DNA of 24,541 nucleotides from Ruminococcaceae bacterium UBA3323 (GCA_002361935.1 DESD01000023.1:18636-43176); one strand, 5' to 3'; positions 1 through 7,889 are shown, counted from the first letter of the stretch. The notes: generated by a model from the letters alone, not told the origin. Numbers and translations are program-made.

Positions 1-129
1 CCGGGCAGAGTTATGTTTGAACTCGCAGGCGTTGATGAAACTGTTGCTCGTGAGGCTATGCGTCTTGCAGCAAACAAGCTTCCTATCAAGTGCAAATTCG
101 TAGTTAAAGAAGAGGGAGGAGAGCAGTAA
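1..129 (+). CDS. rplP: 50S ribosomal protein L16, 3' end only
   Basis: The first 129 bases are an open frame with no start, ending in TAA. The 42 residues, beginning PGRVMFELAGVDE and containing AMRLAANKLPIKCKFV, match the C-terminus of ribosomal protein L16, which sits near the peptidyl-transferase and tRNA-binding centre of the large subunit. The rest of the gene lies upstream of the window. The stop codon shares one base with the start of rpmC (TAATG), and an rplP-rpmC-rpsQ order is the normal S10-operon order, so translational coupling is likely. Confidence 0.95.
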   Translation, partial: PGRVMFELAGVDETVAREAMRLAANKLPIKCKFVVKEEGGEQ

Positions 130-332
130 TGAAAGCAGCAGAAATTAAAGCTTTAAGCGCTGAACAGCGTACAGCTAAGCTTGCAGAGCTTAAGGAAGAA
201 CTTTTTAATCTTCATTTCCAGCAGGCTATCAATCAGCTCGATAACCCTATGAGAATAAAAGCAGTTAAGAAAGATATCGCACGCATCAAAACAGTTGAAC
301 GCGAAATCGAACTTGCTGGCTCAAATTCTTAA
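129..332 (+). CDS. rpmC: 50S ribosomal protein L29
   Basis: This 67-residue protein has the usual size and two-helix composition of L29, which lies near the peptide exit tunnel of the large subunit. The motif ELFNLHFQQAINQLDNPMRIK is the family signature region, where Leu-Phe-Asn-Leu-Arg-Phe is usual and His replaces Arg here. The start overlaps the rplP stop by one base. The ribosome binding site is GGAGGAGAG at the end of rplP (about 115-123). The position between rplP and rpsQ supports the call. Confidence 0.96.
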   Translation: MKAAEIKALSAEQRTAKLAELKEELFNLHFQQAINQLDNPMRIKAVKKDIARIKTVEREIELAGSNS

Positions 333-350
333 GATAGGAGGTAGTTTATT

Positions 351-608
351 ATGAGCGAAAGAAACCTCAGAAAAACAAGAGTAGGTGTTGTTTCAAGCGA
401 TAAGATGGATAAAACCGTTGTTGTTACAATTAAAGACAAGGTTCGTCATCCTCTTTATGGCAAAATCATCAACCGTACAGTTAAGTACAAGGCACACGAT
501 GAAGAAAATACTTGCGGAGTAGGCGATAAGGTTCTGATTATGGAAACCCGCCCGATGAGCAAGGATAAAAGATGGCGTGTGGTTGAAATCATTGAAAAGG
601 CAAAGTAA
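351..608 (+). CDS. rpsQ: 30S ribosomal protein S17
   Basis: The 85-residue product is full length for S17, a primary 16S rRNA binding protein with an OB fold. MSERNLRKTRVGVVSSDKMDKT at the N-terminus and the stretch KYKAHDEEN are typical of the family. The start is preceded by GATAGGAGGT. It is the last gene of the classical S10 operon. A 93-base gap follows, unusually long for this cluster. Confidence 0.97.
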   Translation: MSERNLRKTRVGVVSSDKMDKTVVVTIKDKVRHPLYGKIINRTVKYKAHDEENTCGVGDKVLIMETRPMSKDKRWRVVEIIEKAK

Positions 609-701
609 TCATTGCGAATTACAAGCTTTTAAAAATTAGTTAAAAAAATAATAACTGCAAGATGCAAAGTGTTATTTTGCAGTACGAAGGAGGAAAATGC
701 T
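609..701 (+). promoter_or_regulatory. Spacer at S10/spc boundary with inverted repeats (candidate leader)
   Basis: This AT-rich gap separates rpsQ from rplN, where other bacteria often divide the S10 and spc transcription units. ACTGCAA (654-660) is complementary to TTGCAGT (677-683), and AATAAC (650-655) to GTTATT (671-676). The second arm of the first pair ends just before the rplN Shine-Dalgarno at about 688-695. I found no convincing -35/-10 pair. It could be a ribosomal-protein leader structure or only a spacer; no known leader family was recognised. Confidence 0.35.
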
Positions 702-1070
702 GTGATACAACAGGAAAGTCGTCTTAAAGTTGCAGACAACACAGGTGCTAAAGAAATCCTTTGCATTCGTGTTCTCGGCGGCTCAGGAAGAAGATATGCC
801 AACATTGGCGATGTTATTGTAGCAAGCGTAAAAAAGGCTGCTCCAAACGGCGTTGTTAAAAAAGGCGAAGTTGTTAAAGCAGTCATCGTTCGTACAACTA
901 AAGGTGTACGTCGTGACGACGGTCAGTACATTCGTTTTGATGAAAATGCTGCCGTAATTATCAGGGAAGATAAAACTCCCCGTGGCACCCGTATTTTTGG
1001 TCCCGTAGCAAGAGAGCTTCGTGATAAGGATTATATGAAGATTCTCTCTCTCGCTCCGGAAGTACTTTAA
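702..1070 (+). CDS. rplN: 50S ribosomal protein L14
   Basis: From GTG at 702 the product is 122 residues, exactly the usual L14 length, beginning MIQQESRLKVADNTGAKE. An upstream in-frame ATG at 669 would add 11 residues unlike any L14, and the Shine-Dalgarno AAGGAGG (688-694) is correctly placed only for the GTG. L14 binds 23S rRNA and forms an intersubunit bridge. RIFGPVARELR near the C-terminus is characteristic. It opens the spc-type part of the cluster. Confidence 0.97.
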   Translation: MIQQESRLKVADNTGAKEILCIRVLGGSGRRYANIGDVIVASVKKAAPNGVVKKGEVVKAVIVRTTKGVRRDDGQYIRFDENAAVIIREDKTPRGTRIFGPVARELRDKDYMKILSLAPEVL

Positions 1071-1085
1071 TGGAGGTGCTGAATT

Positions 1086-1388
1086 ATGAGTAAAATGTTT
1101 GTTAAAACCGGTGATACCGTAGTGGTTCTCAGCGGTAAATCAAAGGGCGTTAAGGGCGAGGTTATCGCTGTTAGTCCAAAAGAGGGCAAGGTTATTGTTA
1201 AGAATGTTAACAAGGTAACTAAGCATGTTAAACCTCGTAAGATGGGCGATCAGGGCGGACTTATCGAAGTTGAATCAGCTCTTTACGCTTCTAAAGTGCA
1301 GCTTGTATGTCCGAAATGCAACGAGGCTACTCGTGTAGGACATAAGGATGGCAGCCGTGTTTGCAAGAAATGCGGCAATGAATTTTAA
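1086..1388 (+). CDS. rplX: 50S ribosomal protein L24 with C-terminal zinc ribbon
   Basis: The 100-residue protein has an N-terminal KOW motif (GDTVVVLSGKSKGVKGEV, residues 9-26) and belongs to L24, an assembly-initiator protein of the large subunit. The C-terminus carries two CxxC pairs (CPKC at 75-78 and CKKC at 93-96), a probable zinc ribbon found in many Clostridia. Its ribosome binding site is TGGAGGTG before 1086. The order rplN-rplX-rplE is canonical. Confidence 0.97.
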   Translation: MSKMFVKTGDTVVVLSGKSKGVKGEVIAVSPKEGKVIVKNVNKVTKHVKPRKMGDQGGLIEVESALYASKVQLVCPKCNEATRVGHKDGSRVCKKCGNEF

Positions 1389-1407
1389 GTAAGGGAGGAA
1401 CATAACA

Positions 1408-1950
1408 ATGGCTGCTAGGTTAAAAGAAACCTATAAGAGCGAAATCGCTCCTGCATTAATGAAAAAGTTTGAATACAAGTCTGTTATGCAAATCCCAAAG
1501 CTTGACAAGATTGTTATTAATGTTGGTTGCGGTGAAGCCCGTGAAAATTCAAAGGTAGTAGATGCTATCGTTAATGACCTTGGTATTATTACAGGTCAGA
1601 AGCCGGTTATCTGCCGTGCAAAGAAGTCTGTTGCTAACTTCAAACTTCGTGAAGGCATGCCAATCGGTGTTAAAGTAACTCTTCGTGGCGACAAGATGTA
1701 TGAATTCCTTGACAGATTCTTTAATCTTGCTCTTCCGAGAGTTCGTGACTTCAGAGGAATTAATCCAAACTCTTTTGATGGCCGTGGCAACTATGCTATG
1801 GGTATCAAGGAACAGTTGATTTTCCCTGAAATTGATTATGATAAGATTGATAAGGTCCGCGGTATGGACATTATCATGGTTACAACAGCAAATACTGATG
1901 AAGAAGCAAGAGAGCTCCTTACATTATTAGGCGCTCCGTTTGCAGGATAA
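1408..1950 (+). CDS. rplE: 50S ribosomal protein L5
   Basis: This 180-residue protein is full length for L5, which binds 5S rRNA and contacts P-site tRNA in the central protuberance. The internal stretch GQKPVICRAKKSVANFKLRE and the C-terminal GNYAMGIKEQLIFPEIDYDK are strong family signatures. The start is 9 bases after GGGAGGAAC. It lies between rplX and rpsN as expected. Confidence 0.97.
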   Translation: MAARLKETYKSEIAPALMKKFEYKSVMQIPKLDKIVINVGCGEARENSKVVDAIVNDLGIITGQKPVICRAKKSVANFKLREGMPIGVKVTLRGDKMYEFLDRFFNLALPRVRDFRGINPNSFDGRGNYAMGIKEQLIFPEIDYDKIDKVRGMDIIMVTTANTDEEARELLTLLGAPFAG

Positions 1951-1962
1951 GGAGGGAATATC

Positions 1963-2148
1963 GTGGCTAAAACATCAATGAAAGTTAAAGCAGCTAAACC
2001 TGCTAAGTATTCAACTAGAGCTTACAACAGATGTAAGATCTGCGGTAGACCTCATGCTTATCTTCGTAAGTATGGCGTATGCCGTATCTGCTTCCGTGAG
2101 CTTGCTCATAAGGGTGAGATTCCGGGTGTAACAAAATCTTCTTGGTAA
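1963..2148 (+). CDS. rpsN: 30S ribosomal protein S14, zinc-binding type
   Basis: The 61-residue product starts at GTG 1963 after GGAGGG. It is the short zinc-containing form of S14 (sometimes called rpsZ), with ligands C24, C27, C40 and C43 in the pattern CKIC and CRIC. S14 binds the 3' domain of 16S rRNA in the small-subunit head. The zinc form is typical of Gram-positive bacteria. Confidence 0.97.
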   Translation: MAKTSMKVKAAKPAKYSTRAYNRCKICGRPHAYLRKYGVCRICFRELAHKGEIPGVTKSSW

Positions 2149-2186
2149 GAAACTGAGATTGCTAAATTTATAAGGAGGAAATATCA

Positions 2187-2585
2187 ATGCATATTACAGA
2201 CCCAATCGCTGATATGCTTACAAGAATTCGTAATGCCAATTCAGCAAAACACGATACAGTAGATATTCCTGCGTCTAACATGAAGAAGGCAATTGCTCAG
2301 ATTCTTGTTGATGAAGGATATATCAAAGGATATAAAGTAATTGAAGATGGAAAGCAGGGCGTTATCCGTGCAACTCTCAAGTATGGTGAGGGTAAGTCAC
2401 AGGTTATTACCGGTCTTCGCAGAGTTTCAAAGCCAGGTCTTCGTATTTATTCAAATGTTGAAGATATGCCTAAGGTAATGAAAGGTCTCGGTGTAGCAAT
2501 TATTTCAACTTCAAAAGGTATAATGACAGACAGAGAAGCTCGCAAGCAGAATGTTGGCGGCGAAGTATTAGCATTTATTTGGTAA
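2187..2585 (+). CDS. rpsH: 30S ribosomal protein S8
   Basis: The 132-residue product begins MHITDPIADMLTRIRNAN, the standard S8 N-terminus, and has the signature region IISTSKGIMTDREARKQ near the C-terminus. S8 is a primary 16S rRNA binding protein and the translational repressor of the spc operon in E. coli; whether it acts so here is unknown. Ribosome binding site AAGGAGGAAA precedes it. Confidence 0.97.
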   Translation: MHITDPIADMLTRIRNANSAKHDTVDIPASNMKKAIAQILVDEGYIKGYKVIEDGKQGVIRATLKYGEGKSQVITGLRRVSKPGLRIYSNVEDMPKVMKGLGVAIISTSKGIMTDREARKQNVGGEVLAFIW

Positions 2586-2600
2586 GGAGGTGCAGTTAGG

Positions 2601-3140
2601 ATGTCTCGTATAGGCTTAAAGCCAATCGCTATTCCTGCCGGTGTTGATTTTTCAATCAACGGCAACACTGTAACCGTAAAAGGACCAAATGGTACTCTTA
2701 CTATGGATAAACATCCAAACATAACCGTTAGTGTTGAAGGCAGCGAGGTAAATGTTTCAAGACCAGATGACAATAAGGAAAACAGATCACTTCATGGTCT
2801 TACCCGTTCTCTTATTGCAAATATGGTTGAAGGTGTAACAAACGGCTTCAAGAAAGTTCTTGAAGTAAATGGTGTTGGTTACCGTGTTCAGCTTCAGGGC
2901 TCAAACCTTGTTATGAACCTTGGTTTCTCACATCAGGTTATTATGACTCCTCCGGAAGGAGTTAAGGTAGAATGTCCATCTGCTACTCAGATTATCATTT
3001 CCGGCGCTGATAAGCAGGCTGTTGGTCAGTTCGCAGCTCAGGTTCGCGAAAAAAGACCACCGGAGCCTTATAAGGGCAAGGGCATTAAGTATGCTGAAGA
3101 GCATATTCGCCGTAAAGAAGGAAAAGCAGGTAAGAAATAA
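2601..3140 (+). CDS. rplF: 50S ribosomal protein L6
   Basis: The 179-residue protein begins MSRIGLKPIAIPAGV and has the C-terminal motif PEPYKGKGIKY, which define L6, a protein of the large-subunit stalk-base region near the GTPase-associated centre. The two tandem L6 domains fill the length. Ribosome binding site AAGGAGGTG overlaps the rpsH stop. Confidence 0.97.
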   Translation: MSRIGLKPIAIPAGVDFSINGNTVTVKGPNGTLTMDKHPNITVSVEGSEVNVSRPDDNKENRSLHGLTRSLIANMVEGVTNGFKKVLEVNGVGYRVQLQGSNLVMNLGFSHQVIMTPPEGVKVECPSATQIIISGADKQAVGQFAAQVREKRPPEPYKGKGIKYAEEHIRRKEGKAGKK

Positions 3141-3158
3141 AGGAAGGAGTGAATTACT

Positions 3159-3518
3159 ATGGTTTCAAGACAGGATGCCAATAAGGCAAGACAAAAGCGT
3201 CATAAGAGAGTGCGTGGAAAGATTTCAGGTACTGCTGAGTGTCCAAGACTTAATGTATATCGCTCCCTCAGCAATATCTATGCTCAGCTTATTGATGATG
3301 TTGCAGGTGTTACAATTGCACAGGCATCAACTACTGAAAAAGACTTCGCTCAGTATGGCGGAAATACAGAAGCAGCTAAGGCTGTTGGAAAAATATTAGC
3401 AGACAGAGCTAAGGCAAAGGGCATTGAAAAGTGCGTATTTGACCGCGGCGGTTACGTTTATCACGGACGCGTTGCTGCATTGGCAGACGGCGCTCGTGAA
3501 GGCGGACTTGAGTTCTAA
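3159..3518 (+). CDS. rplR: 50S ribosomal protein L18
   Basis: This 119-residue protein is full length for L18, which attaches 5S rRNA to the large subunit. It has a basic N-terminus (KARQKRHKRVRGK) and the conserved C-terminal block FDRGGYVYHGRVAALADGAR. Ribosome binding site AAGGAGTG lies just before the ATG. Position between rplF and rpsE is canonical. Confidence 0.97.
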   Translation: MVSRQDANKARQKRHKRVRGKISGTAECPRLNVYRSLSNIYAQLIDDVAGVTIAQASTTEKDFAQYGGNTEAAKAVGKILADRAKAKGIEKCVFDRGGYVYHGRVAALADGAREGGLEF

Positions 3519-3537
3519 CGAAGGAGGGAAATACTTT

Positions 3538-4038
3538 ATGGCAAAGATTGACACATCTTCAATGGAACTTGAAGAAAAGGTAGTTACCATTAACCGTGTT
3601 TCCAAAACAGTTAAGGGTGGTAGAATTTACAAGTTCTCAGCTCTTGTTGTTGTTGGTGACGGAAATGGTCTTGTAGGCTTCGGCGTAGGTAAGTCAGGTG
3701 AAGTTCCTGATGCTATCCGCAAGGGTATCGAAGATGCAAGAAAGAATTGTATCAAAGTTGCATTAAGAGGAAAAACAATTCCTCATGAGGTTAAGGGTAA
3801 GTTCGGTGCAGGCGAAGTATTGCTTATGCCGGCTCCAAAGGGTACCGGAGTTATCGCAGGCGGTCCTGTTCGTGCTGTTGTAGAAACAGTTGGTATCGCT
3901 GATATCCGTGCTAAGGCTATCCGCTCTAACAATCCTTACAATGTAGTAAGAGCAACAATGAACGGACTTGCTCAGCTTCGCACTGCTGATGAAGTAGCTG
4001 CTGTTCGCGGTAAGTCAACAAAAGAAATTTTAGGTTAA
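3538..4038 (+). CDS. rpsE: 30S ribosomal protein S5
   Basis: The frame is open further upstream to 3424, but that stretch is inside rplR. The ATG at 3538 follows AAGGAGGGAA and gives 166 residues, normal for S5. Motifs include VVVGDGNGLVGFGVGKSGEV (double-stranded RNA-binding region) and the C-terminal domain with ATMNGLAQLRT. S5 contributes to decoding accuracy and mRNA entry. Confidence 0.97.
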   Translation: MAKIDTSSMELEEKVVTINRVSKTVKGGRIYKFSALVVVGDGNGLVGFGVGKSGEVPDAIRKGIEDARKNCIKVALRGKTIPHEVKGKFGAGEVLLMPAPKGTGVIAGGPVRAVVETVGIADIRAKAIRSNNPYNVVRATMNGLAQLRTADEVAAVRGKSTKEILG

Positions 4039-4050
4039 GGAGGGTGGAAA

Positions 4051-4230
4051 ATGGCAGATATTAAAATCAAGCTTGTAAAAAGCTTAATTGGTAGCAAAAA
4101 AGACCAGATTGCCACCGCCCACTCACTTGGTCTTCGTAAAATAGGCAACGAAACAGTTCAGCCGGACAATGCTCAGACAAAGGGTAAAATCGCAAAGATT
4201 TCTCACCTTGTTGAAGTTGCAGAAGGCTAA
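4051..4230 (+). CDS. rpmD: 50S ribosomal protein L30
   Basis: A 59-residue frame starting at ATG 4051 after GGAGGGTGG encodes MADIKIKLVKSLIGSKKDQ and the conserved block LGLRKIGNETVQPD, matching the short bacterial L30. It fits exactly between rpsE and rplO, where rpmD is found in Gram-positive bacteria. L30 is a non-essential 23S rRNA binding protein in several species. Confidence 0.96.
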   Translation: MADIKIKLVKSLIGSKKDQIATAHSLGLRKIGNETVQPDNAQTKGKIAKISHLVEVAEG

Positions 4231-4246
4231 GAGGAGGTGCAGATAG

Positions 4247-4690
4247 ATGAAATTACATGAACTTTCTCCAGCTGAAGGCTCTAAAAAAGCTGTTAAAAGA
4301 ATCGGTCGCGGTGCCGGTTCGGGTCAGGGTAAAACTGCCGGCAAAGGTCATAAGGGTGCAAAGGCTCGTTCAGGCTACAGCCGTCAGGCCGGCTTTGAAG
4401 GCGGTCAGATGCCTCTTCAGAGACGTTTGCCAAAGAGAGGTTTTAACAATATCTTCAGAACAGAGTACGCAGTAGTTAATCTTTCATCTCTTGAAGAAAG
4501 ATTTGAAAACGGTGCTGTTGTTGATGCTGAAAGCCTTAAGGCTTGTGGTCTTATTAAAAAGGAACTTGACGGTGTTAAGGTTCTTGGAAAGGGCGAAATC
4601 ACAAAGGCATTAACCGTAAAGGTTGCTGCAATCAGTGAATCAGCTAAAGCAAAAATTGAGGCTGCAGGTGGCAAGGCGGAGGTGCTTTAA
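4247..4690 (+). CDS. rplO: 50S ribosomal protein L15
   Basis: The 147-residue product begins MKLHELSPAEGSKKAVKR and has the Gly/Lys-rich N-terminal extension (GRGAGSGQGKTAGKGHKG) that threads into 23S rRNA. The downstream part, GQMPLQRRLPKRGFNN, is also a family hallmark. Ribosome binding site GAGGAGGTGC. The next gene, secY, starts with no intervening base. Confidence 0.97.
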   Translation: MKLHELSPAEGSKKAVKRIGRGAGSGQGKTAGKGHKGAKARSGYSRQAGFEGGQMPLQRRLPKRGFNNIFRTEYAVVNLSSLEERFENGAVVDAESLKACGLIKKELDGVKVLGKGEITKALTVKVAAISESAKAKIEAAGGKAEVL

Positions 4691-6040
4691 ATGATAAAAA
4701 CCCTCGTTAATGCATGGAAAGTTCCTGAAATCAGGAAAAAAATACTTTTCACTGCATTTATTATTCTTATTTTCCGTATCGGTTCGGTTATTCCTGTTCC
4801 GTTTCTTGATATCGTTGATGAAATTGATATCGGTAAGGGTAATACAATTTTAACTTATTTGAGTCTTATGACGGGTAGTGCTTTCACATACGGAACCATT
4901 TTCGCTATGTCCATCACCCCGTATATTAACTCTTCAATTATTATGCAGCTCCTTGCTGTTGCTATTCCTGCTTTGGAAAGGCTTCAGAAGGAGGGCGAAG
5001 AGGGAAGAAAGAAGATTGCTTCGATTACTCGTTATGTAACCGTTCTTCTTGCAATTCTTCAGTCACTTGCTTACTATTTCTTCCTTCGCACAAACAACTA
5101 CCTTATGGTAGGTGCTGACGGCGCTGCATTTACAGGCTTTGCTGCCGTATTTCAGGCGTTCGTTATTATTGCAGTTTTAACTGCAGGCACAGCTATCATA
5201 ATGTGGCTTGGTGAACAGATTACAATTGATGGTATCGGCAACGGTATTTCAATCATCCTCTTTGCAGGTATCGTATCTCGTTTCCCAACCTTAATTAAGC
5301 AGTTGTTCCAGTATCTCAGCACCGGACGACTTGTTTATAGAATTCTCGTACCAACCGTTATGGTATTGTTCGTATTAATGGTAGCCTATATCGTATTTAT
5401 GGATAATGCCGAAAGAAGACTTCCGATTCAGTATGCTAAGCGTGTAGTCGGTCGTAAAATGTATGGCGGTCAGTCAACTCATATGCCGATTAAGGTTAAT
5501 ATGAGCGGCGTACTTCCAATCATCTTTGCTTCCTCAATTCTTTCACTTCCGGCAACTGTTCAGATGTTCATTTCTGCTGATAAGTATGAAGGCACCTTCT
5601 GGGAAAGCTTCTTTGATGCGTTCCAGAGCGACTCTTGGTGGTACGCAGGAATGTATTTCATTCTTATAATCTTCTTTGCTTACTTCTATAGTACAATTCA
5701 GTATAATCCTATAGAAATGGCAAATAACCTTCGTAAAAACAATGGTGCAATTCCGGGTATCCGTCCCGGTAAGCCAACCTCTGAATATATCTTCAGAGTT
5801 ATAAGCAGACTTGTTCTTATCGGTGTGCTTATGCTTGCAGTAGTTGCACTCTTCCCGTTAATCTGGTCACTGATTTGTGATGCAGCTATTCCTCCTCTTA
5901 CTGAAGATGGAACAGACGGCGGTATGTCTATTACATTGGGTGGTACCTCAGTAATCATTATGTGCGGTGTTGCTCTTGAAACTGTTCGTCAGCTTGAATC
6001 TCAGATGATGATGCGCCATTATAAGGGCTTCCTTGATTAA
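4691..6040 (+). CDS. secY: Protein translocase channel subunit SecY
   Basis: The 449-residue protein is the pore subunit of the Sec translocon in the cytoplasmic membrane. It begins with a short cytosolic segment (VPEIRKKILFT), followed by about ten hydrophobic segments. Signatures seen are TPYINSSIIMQLL in TM2, the cytosolic loop RRLPIQYAKRVVG and the C-terminal cytosolic tail with MMMRHYKGFL. The start directly abuts the rplO stop, and GGCGGAGGTG at the end of rplO serves as ribosome binding site. SecE and SecG are not in the window. Confidence 0.97.
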   Translation: MIKTLVNAWKVPEIRKKILFTAFIILIFRIGSVIPVPFLDIVDEIDIGKGNTILTYLSLMTGSAFTYGTIFAMSITPYINSSIIMQLLAVAIPALERLQKEGEEGRKKIASITRYVTVLLAILQSLAYYFFLRTNNYLMVGADGAAFTGFAAVFQAFVIIAVLTAGTAIIMWLGEQITIDGIGNGISIILFAGIVSRFPTLIKQLFQYLSTGRLVYRILVPTVMVLFVLMVAYIVFMDNAERRLPIQYAKRVVGRKMYGGQSTHMPIKVNMSGVLPIIFASSILSLPATVQMFISADKYEGTFWESFFDAFQSDSWWYAGMYFILIIFFAYFYSTIQYNPIEMANNLRKNNGAIPGIRPGKPTSEYIFRVISRLVLIGVLMLAVVALFPLIWSLICDAAIPPLTEDGTDGGMSITLGGTSVIIMCGVALETVRQLESQMMMRHYKGFLD

Positions 6041-6060
6041 TAAGAAAGGTTTGAGTTTTT

Positions 6061-6693
6061 ATGAAATTAATACTTCTTGGTGCTCCGGGTGCAGGCAAAG
6101 GCACTCAGGCAGAAAAGATTGTTGAAAAGTATGGTATTCCCGCTGTTTCAACCGGAAACATCATTCGTGCCGCTCTTAAAGACGGCACGGAGATGGGACT
6201 TAAGGCTAAATCCTATATGGAAGCAGGCCAGCTTGTTCCGGATGAGGTTGTAATCGGAATTATCAAGGATAGATTAAAAGAAAAAGATTGCGAAAATGGT
6301 TTCATTCTTGATGGTTTCCCACGCACAATTCCACAGGCTCAGGCCTTGGAGGATATGGGTATTGCAATCGACAAGGTGCTTGATATTGAAGTTCCTGATG
6401 AAAAAATAACTGCAAGAATGTCCGGTCGCCGTGTTTGCGCAAAATGTGCAAATTCCTATCATATGCTTTACAAAAAGCCACAGGTTGATGGTGTTTGCGA
6501 TGCTTGCGGCGGCGAACTTGTTCAGCGTAAAGACGATGCTCCTGAAACTGTTCAGGCAAGATTGGCAGAATACCATGAAATGACTGAACCGCTTAAGGAC
6601 TTCTATTCCAATCTTGGCAAGCTTGTTATTGTTGAGGGTCAGGAAGAAGTAGCAGATACAACTGCTCTCGTTTTTAAAGCTTTGGAGGATTAA
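6061..6693 (+). CDS. adk: Adenylate kinase with zinc-type LID domain
   Basis: This 210-residue cytosolic enzyme interconverts ATP + AMP and two ADP. The P-loop GAPGAGKGT is at residues 7-15, FILDGFPRT at 81-89 is the AMP/CORE motif, and the LID domain has a Cys4 zinc site (C126, C129, C146, C149), the Gram-positive form. A weak ribosome binding site (AAGAAAGG) lies upstream. Linkage to secY and map is conserved. Confidence 0.97.
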   Translation: MKLILLGAPGAGKGTQAEKIVEKYGIPAVSTGNIIRAALKDGTEMGLKAKSYMEAGQLVPDEVVIGIIKDRLKEKDCENGFILDGFPRTIPQAQALEDMGIAIDKVLDIEVPDEKITARMSGRRVCAKCANSYHMLYKKPQVDGVCDACGGELVQRKDDAPETVQARLAEYHEMTEPLKDFYSNLGKLVIVEGQEEVADTTALVFKALED

Positions 6694-6694
6694 C

Positions 6695-7444
6695 ATGGTA
6701 GTGCTTAAAAGCAGCAGAGAGCTGGAGCTTATGAAAGAAGCTTGTCAGATATCTGCCGAAGCATTAATGGTGGCAGGAGAGGCTGTTAAGCCCGGTGTTT
6801 CAACAAAAGAAATTGATAAAATCGCTTATGATTTAATCAGGAAAAGGGGAGCAACTCCCAATTTTCTCGGGCTTTATGATTTTCCTGCTACTGCATGTAT
6901 TTCCATAAATAATGAAGTTATCCACGGTATACCGAAAGCAAACCGTATTATCCGTGAGGGTGATATTGTAAGCATAGACCTCGGTGCTGAAAAAAATGGA
7001 TATAACGGCGATAATGCTGCAACATTTGTGGCTGGGACTTGCTCTCCCGAAGCAAAGCGGCTGATTGATACAACCCGTGAAAGCCTTTATAAAGGCATTG
7101 AACAGGCTGTACCGGGCAACAGAATCGGCGATATAGGCCATGCTGTTCAGCAGTATTGCGAGGAACGCGGTTACGGCGTTGTTCGTGATTTTGTTGGTCA
7201 CGGTGTGGGTAGAAAACTTCACGAAGATCCAAGTGTACCTAACTTCGGGCACGAAGGTCGTGGTATCAGACTGTTACCCGGAATGACATTGGCAATTGAA
7301 CCGATGATCAATCAGGGAACCTATAAGGTAAAACAATTATCAGACGGATGGACAGTTGTTACGGCAGATGGCAAGCTGGCTGCTCATTTTGAGCATACTA
7401 TTGCAATCACATCAAACGGACCTGTAATAATGACCAAAATCTGA
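6695..7444 (+). CDS. map: Type I methionine aminopeptidase
   Basis: The 249-residue enzyme removes N-terminal methionine from nascent proteins. All five metal ligands are visible: D95, D106, H169, E202 and E233, equivalent to the E. coli set. The length and lack of an N-terminal extension make it type Ia. The start is one base after the adk stop, with TTGGAGG at the end of adk as ribosome binding site, so it is translationally linked to adk. Confidence 0.97.
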   Translation: MVVLKSSRELELMKEACQISAEALMVAGEAVKPGVSTKEIDKIAYDLIRKRGATPNFLGLYDFPATACISINNEVIHGIPKANRIIREGDIVSIDLGAEKNGYNGDNAATFVAGTCSPEAKRLIDTTRESLYKGIEQAVPGNRIGDIGHAVQQYCEERGYGVVRDFVGHGVGRKLHEDPSVPNFGHEGRGIRLLPGMTLAIEPMINQGTYKVKQLSDGWTVVTADGKLAAHFEHTIAITSNGPVIMTKI

Positions 7445-7536
7445 TGTTTGCAATCAATTGCAGGCGATTACGCCGCGATGTGATTCCAGTTAAATTAAAA
7501 CATCTTAATCGTATTTAGGTATAGCGAGGTATAATG
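7445..7536 (+). promoter_or_regulatory. map-infA spacer with adjacent palindrome and hairpin
   Basis: This gap has TGCAAT-CA-ATTGCA (7449-7462), immediately followed by GGCG-ATTA-CGCC (7463-7474), a short stem with a four-base loop. Many related Clostridia carry a small KOW-domain (L14e-like) gene here, and no such gene is present in this gap. There is no convincing promoter. The ribosome binding site GCGAGGT for infA is at 7524-7530. Confidence 0.35.
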
Positions 7537-7755
7537 ATGTCAAAGTCAGATATGATTGAAGTTGAAGGTACCGTGATTGAGGTTTTACCAAACACAACAT
7601 TTAAGGTATCACTTCAGAATAATCACATTATTTTAGCCCATATCAGCGGCAAGCTGCGTATGAATAATATTCGTATTCTTCCCGGTGATAAGGTAACAAT
7701 TGAAATGTCTCCATACGATCTTACAAAGGGTCGTATCATTTGGCGTTCAAAGTAA
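7537..7755 (+). CDS. infA: Translation initiation factor IF-1
   Basis: The 72-residue OB-fold protein MSKSDMIEVEGTVIEVLPN... binds the ribosomal A site during initiation. Two ATGs are adjacent (7534 and 7537). The second is preferred because it gives the standard MSKSD/MAKxD start and a better 7-base spacing from GAGG (7526-7529). KVTIEMSPYDLTKGRIIWR at the C-terminus is the family signature. Confidence 0.96.
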   Translation: MSKSDMIEVEGTVIEVLPNTTFKVSLQNNHIILAHISGKLRMNNIRILPGDKVTIEMSPYDLTKGRIIWRSK

Positions 7756-7775
7756 TTTTAAGGAGGATATTCAAA

Positions 7776-7889
7776 ATGAAAGTTAGACCTTCTGTTAAGA
7801 AAATTTGCGATAAATGCAAAGTAATAAAGCGCAATGGAAAAGTAATGGTTATCTGTGAAAATCCTAAGCATAAACAGCGTCAGGGCTAA
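7776..7889 (+). CDS. rpmJ: 50S ribosomal protein L36, zinc type
   Basis: A 37-residue frame after AAGGAGGATA begins MKVRPSVKKICDKCKVIKRN. It has the C-C-C-H zinc site of L36 (C11, C14, C27, H32) and the terminal KHKQRQG. It lies between infA and rpsM as in other bacteria. L36 stabilises the 23S rRNA around the L6 region of the large subunit. Confidence 0.97.
   Translation: MKVRPSVKKICDKCKVIKRNGKVMVICENPKHKQRQG

Noticed and set aside
669..701. Upstream ATG extending rplN by 11 residues
   Set aside because: The extra residues are unlike L14, and the Shine-Dalgarno at 688-694 lies inside the extension and fits GTG 702.
3424..3537. Longer S5 start within rplR
   Set aside because: The 38 extra residues are the shadow of rplR; ATG 3538 has a strong ribosome binding site and gives a normal S5.
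6274..6696. - strand open frame opposite adk
   Set aside because: Composition and position show a shadow of adk; no recognisable domain.
7443..7517. 24-codon ORF starting at the map stop
   Set aside because: No ribosome binding site, no recognisable protein, and the sequence contains palindromes.
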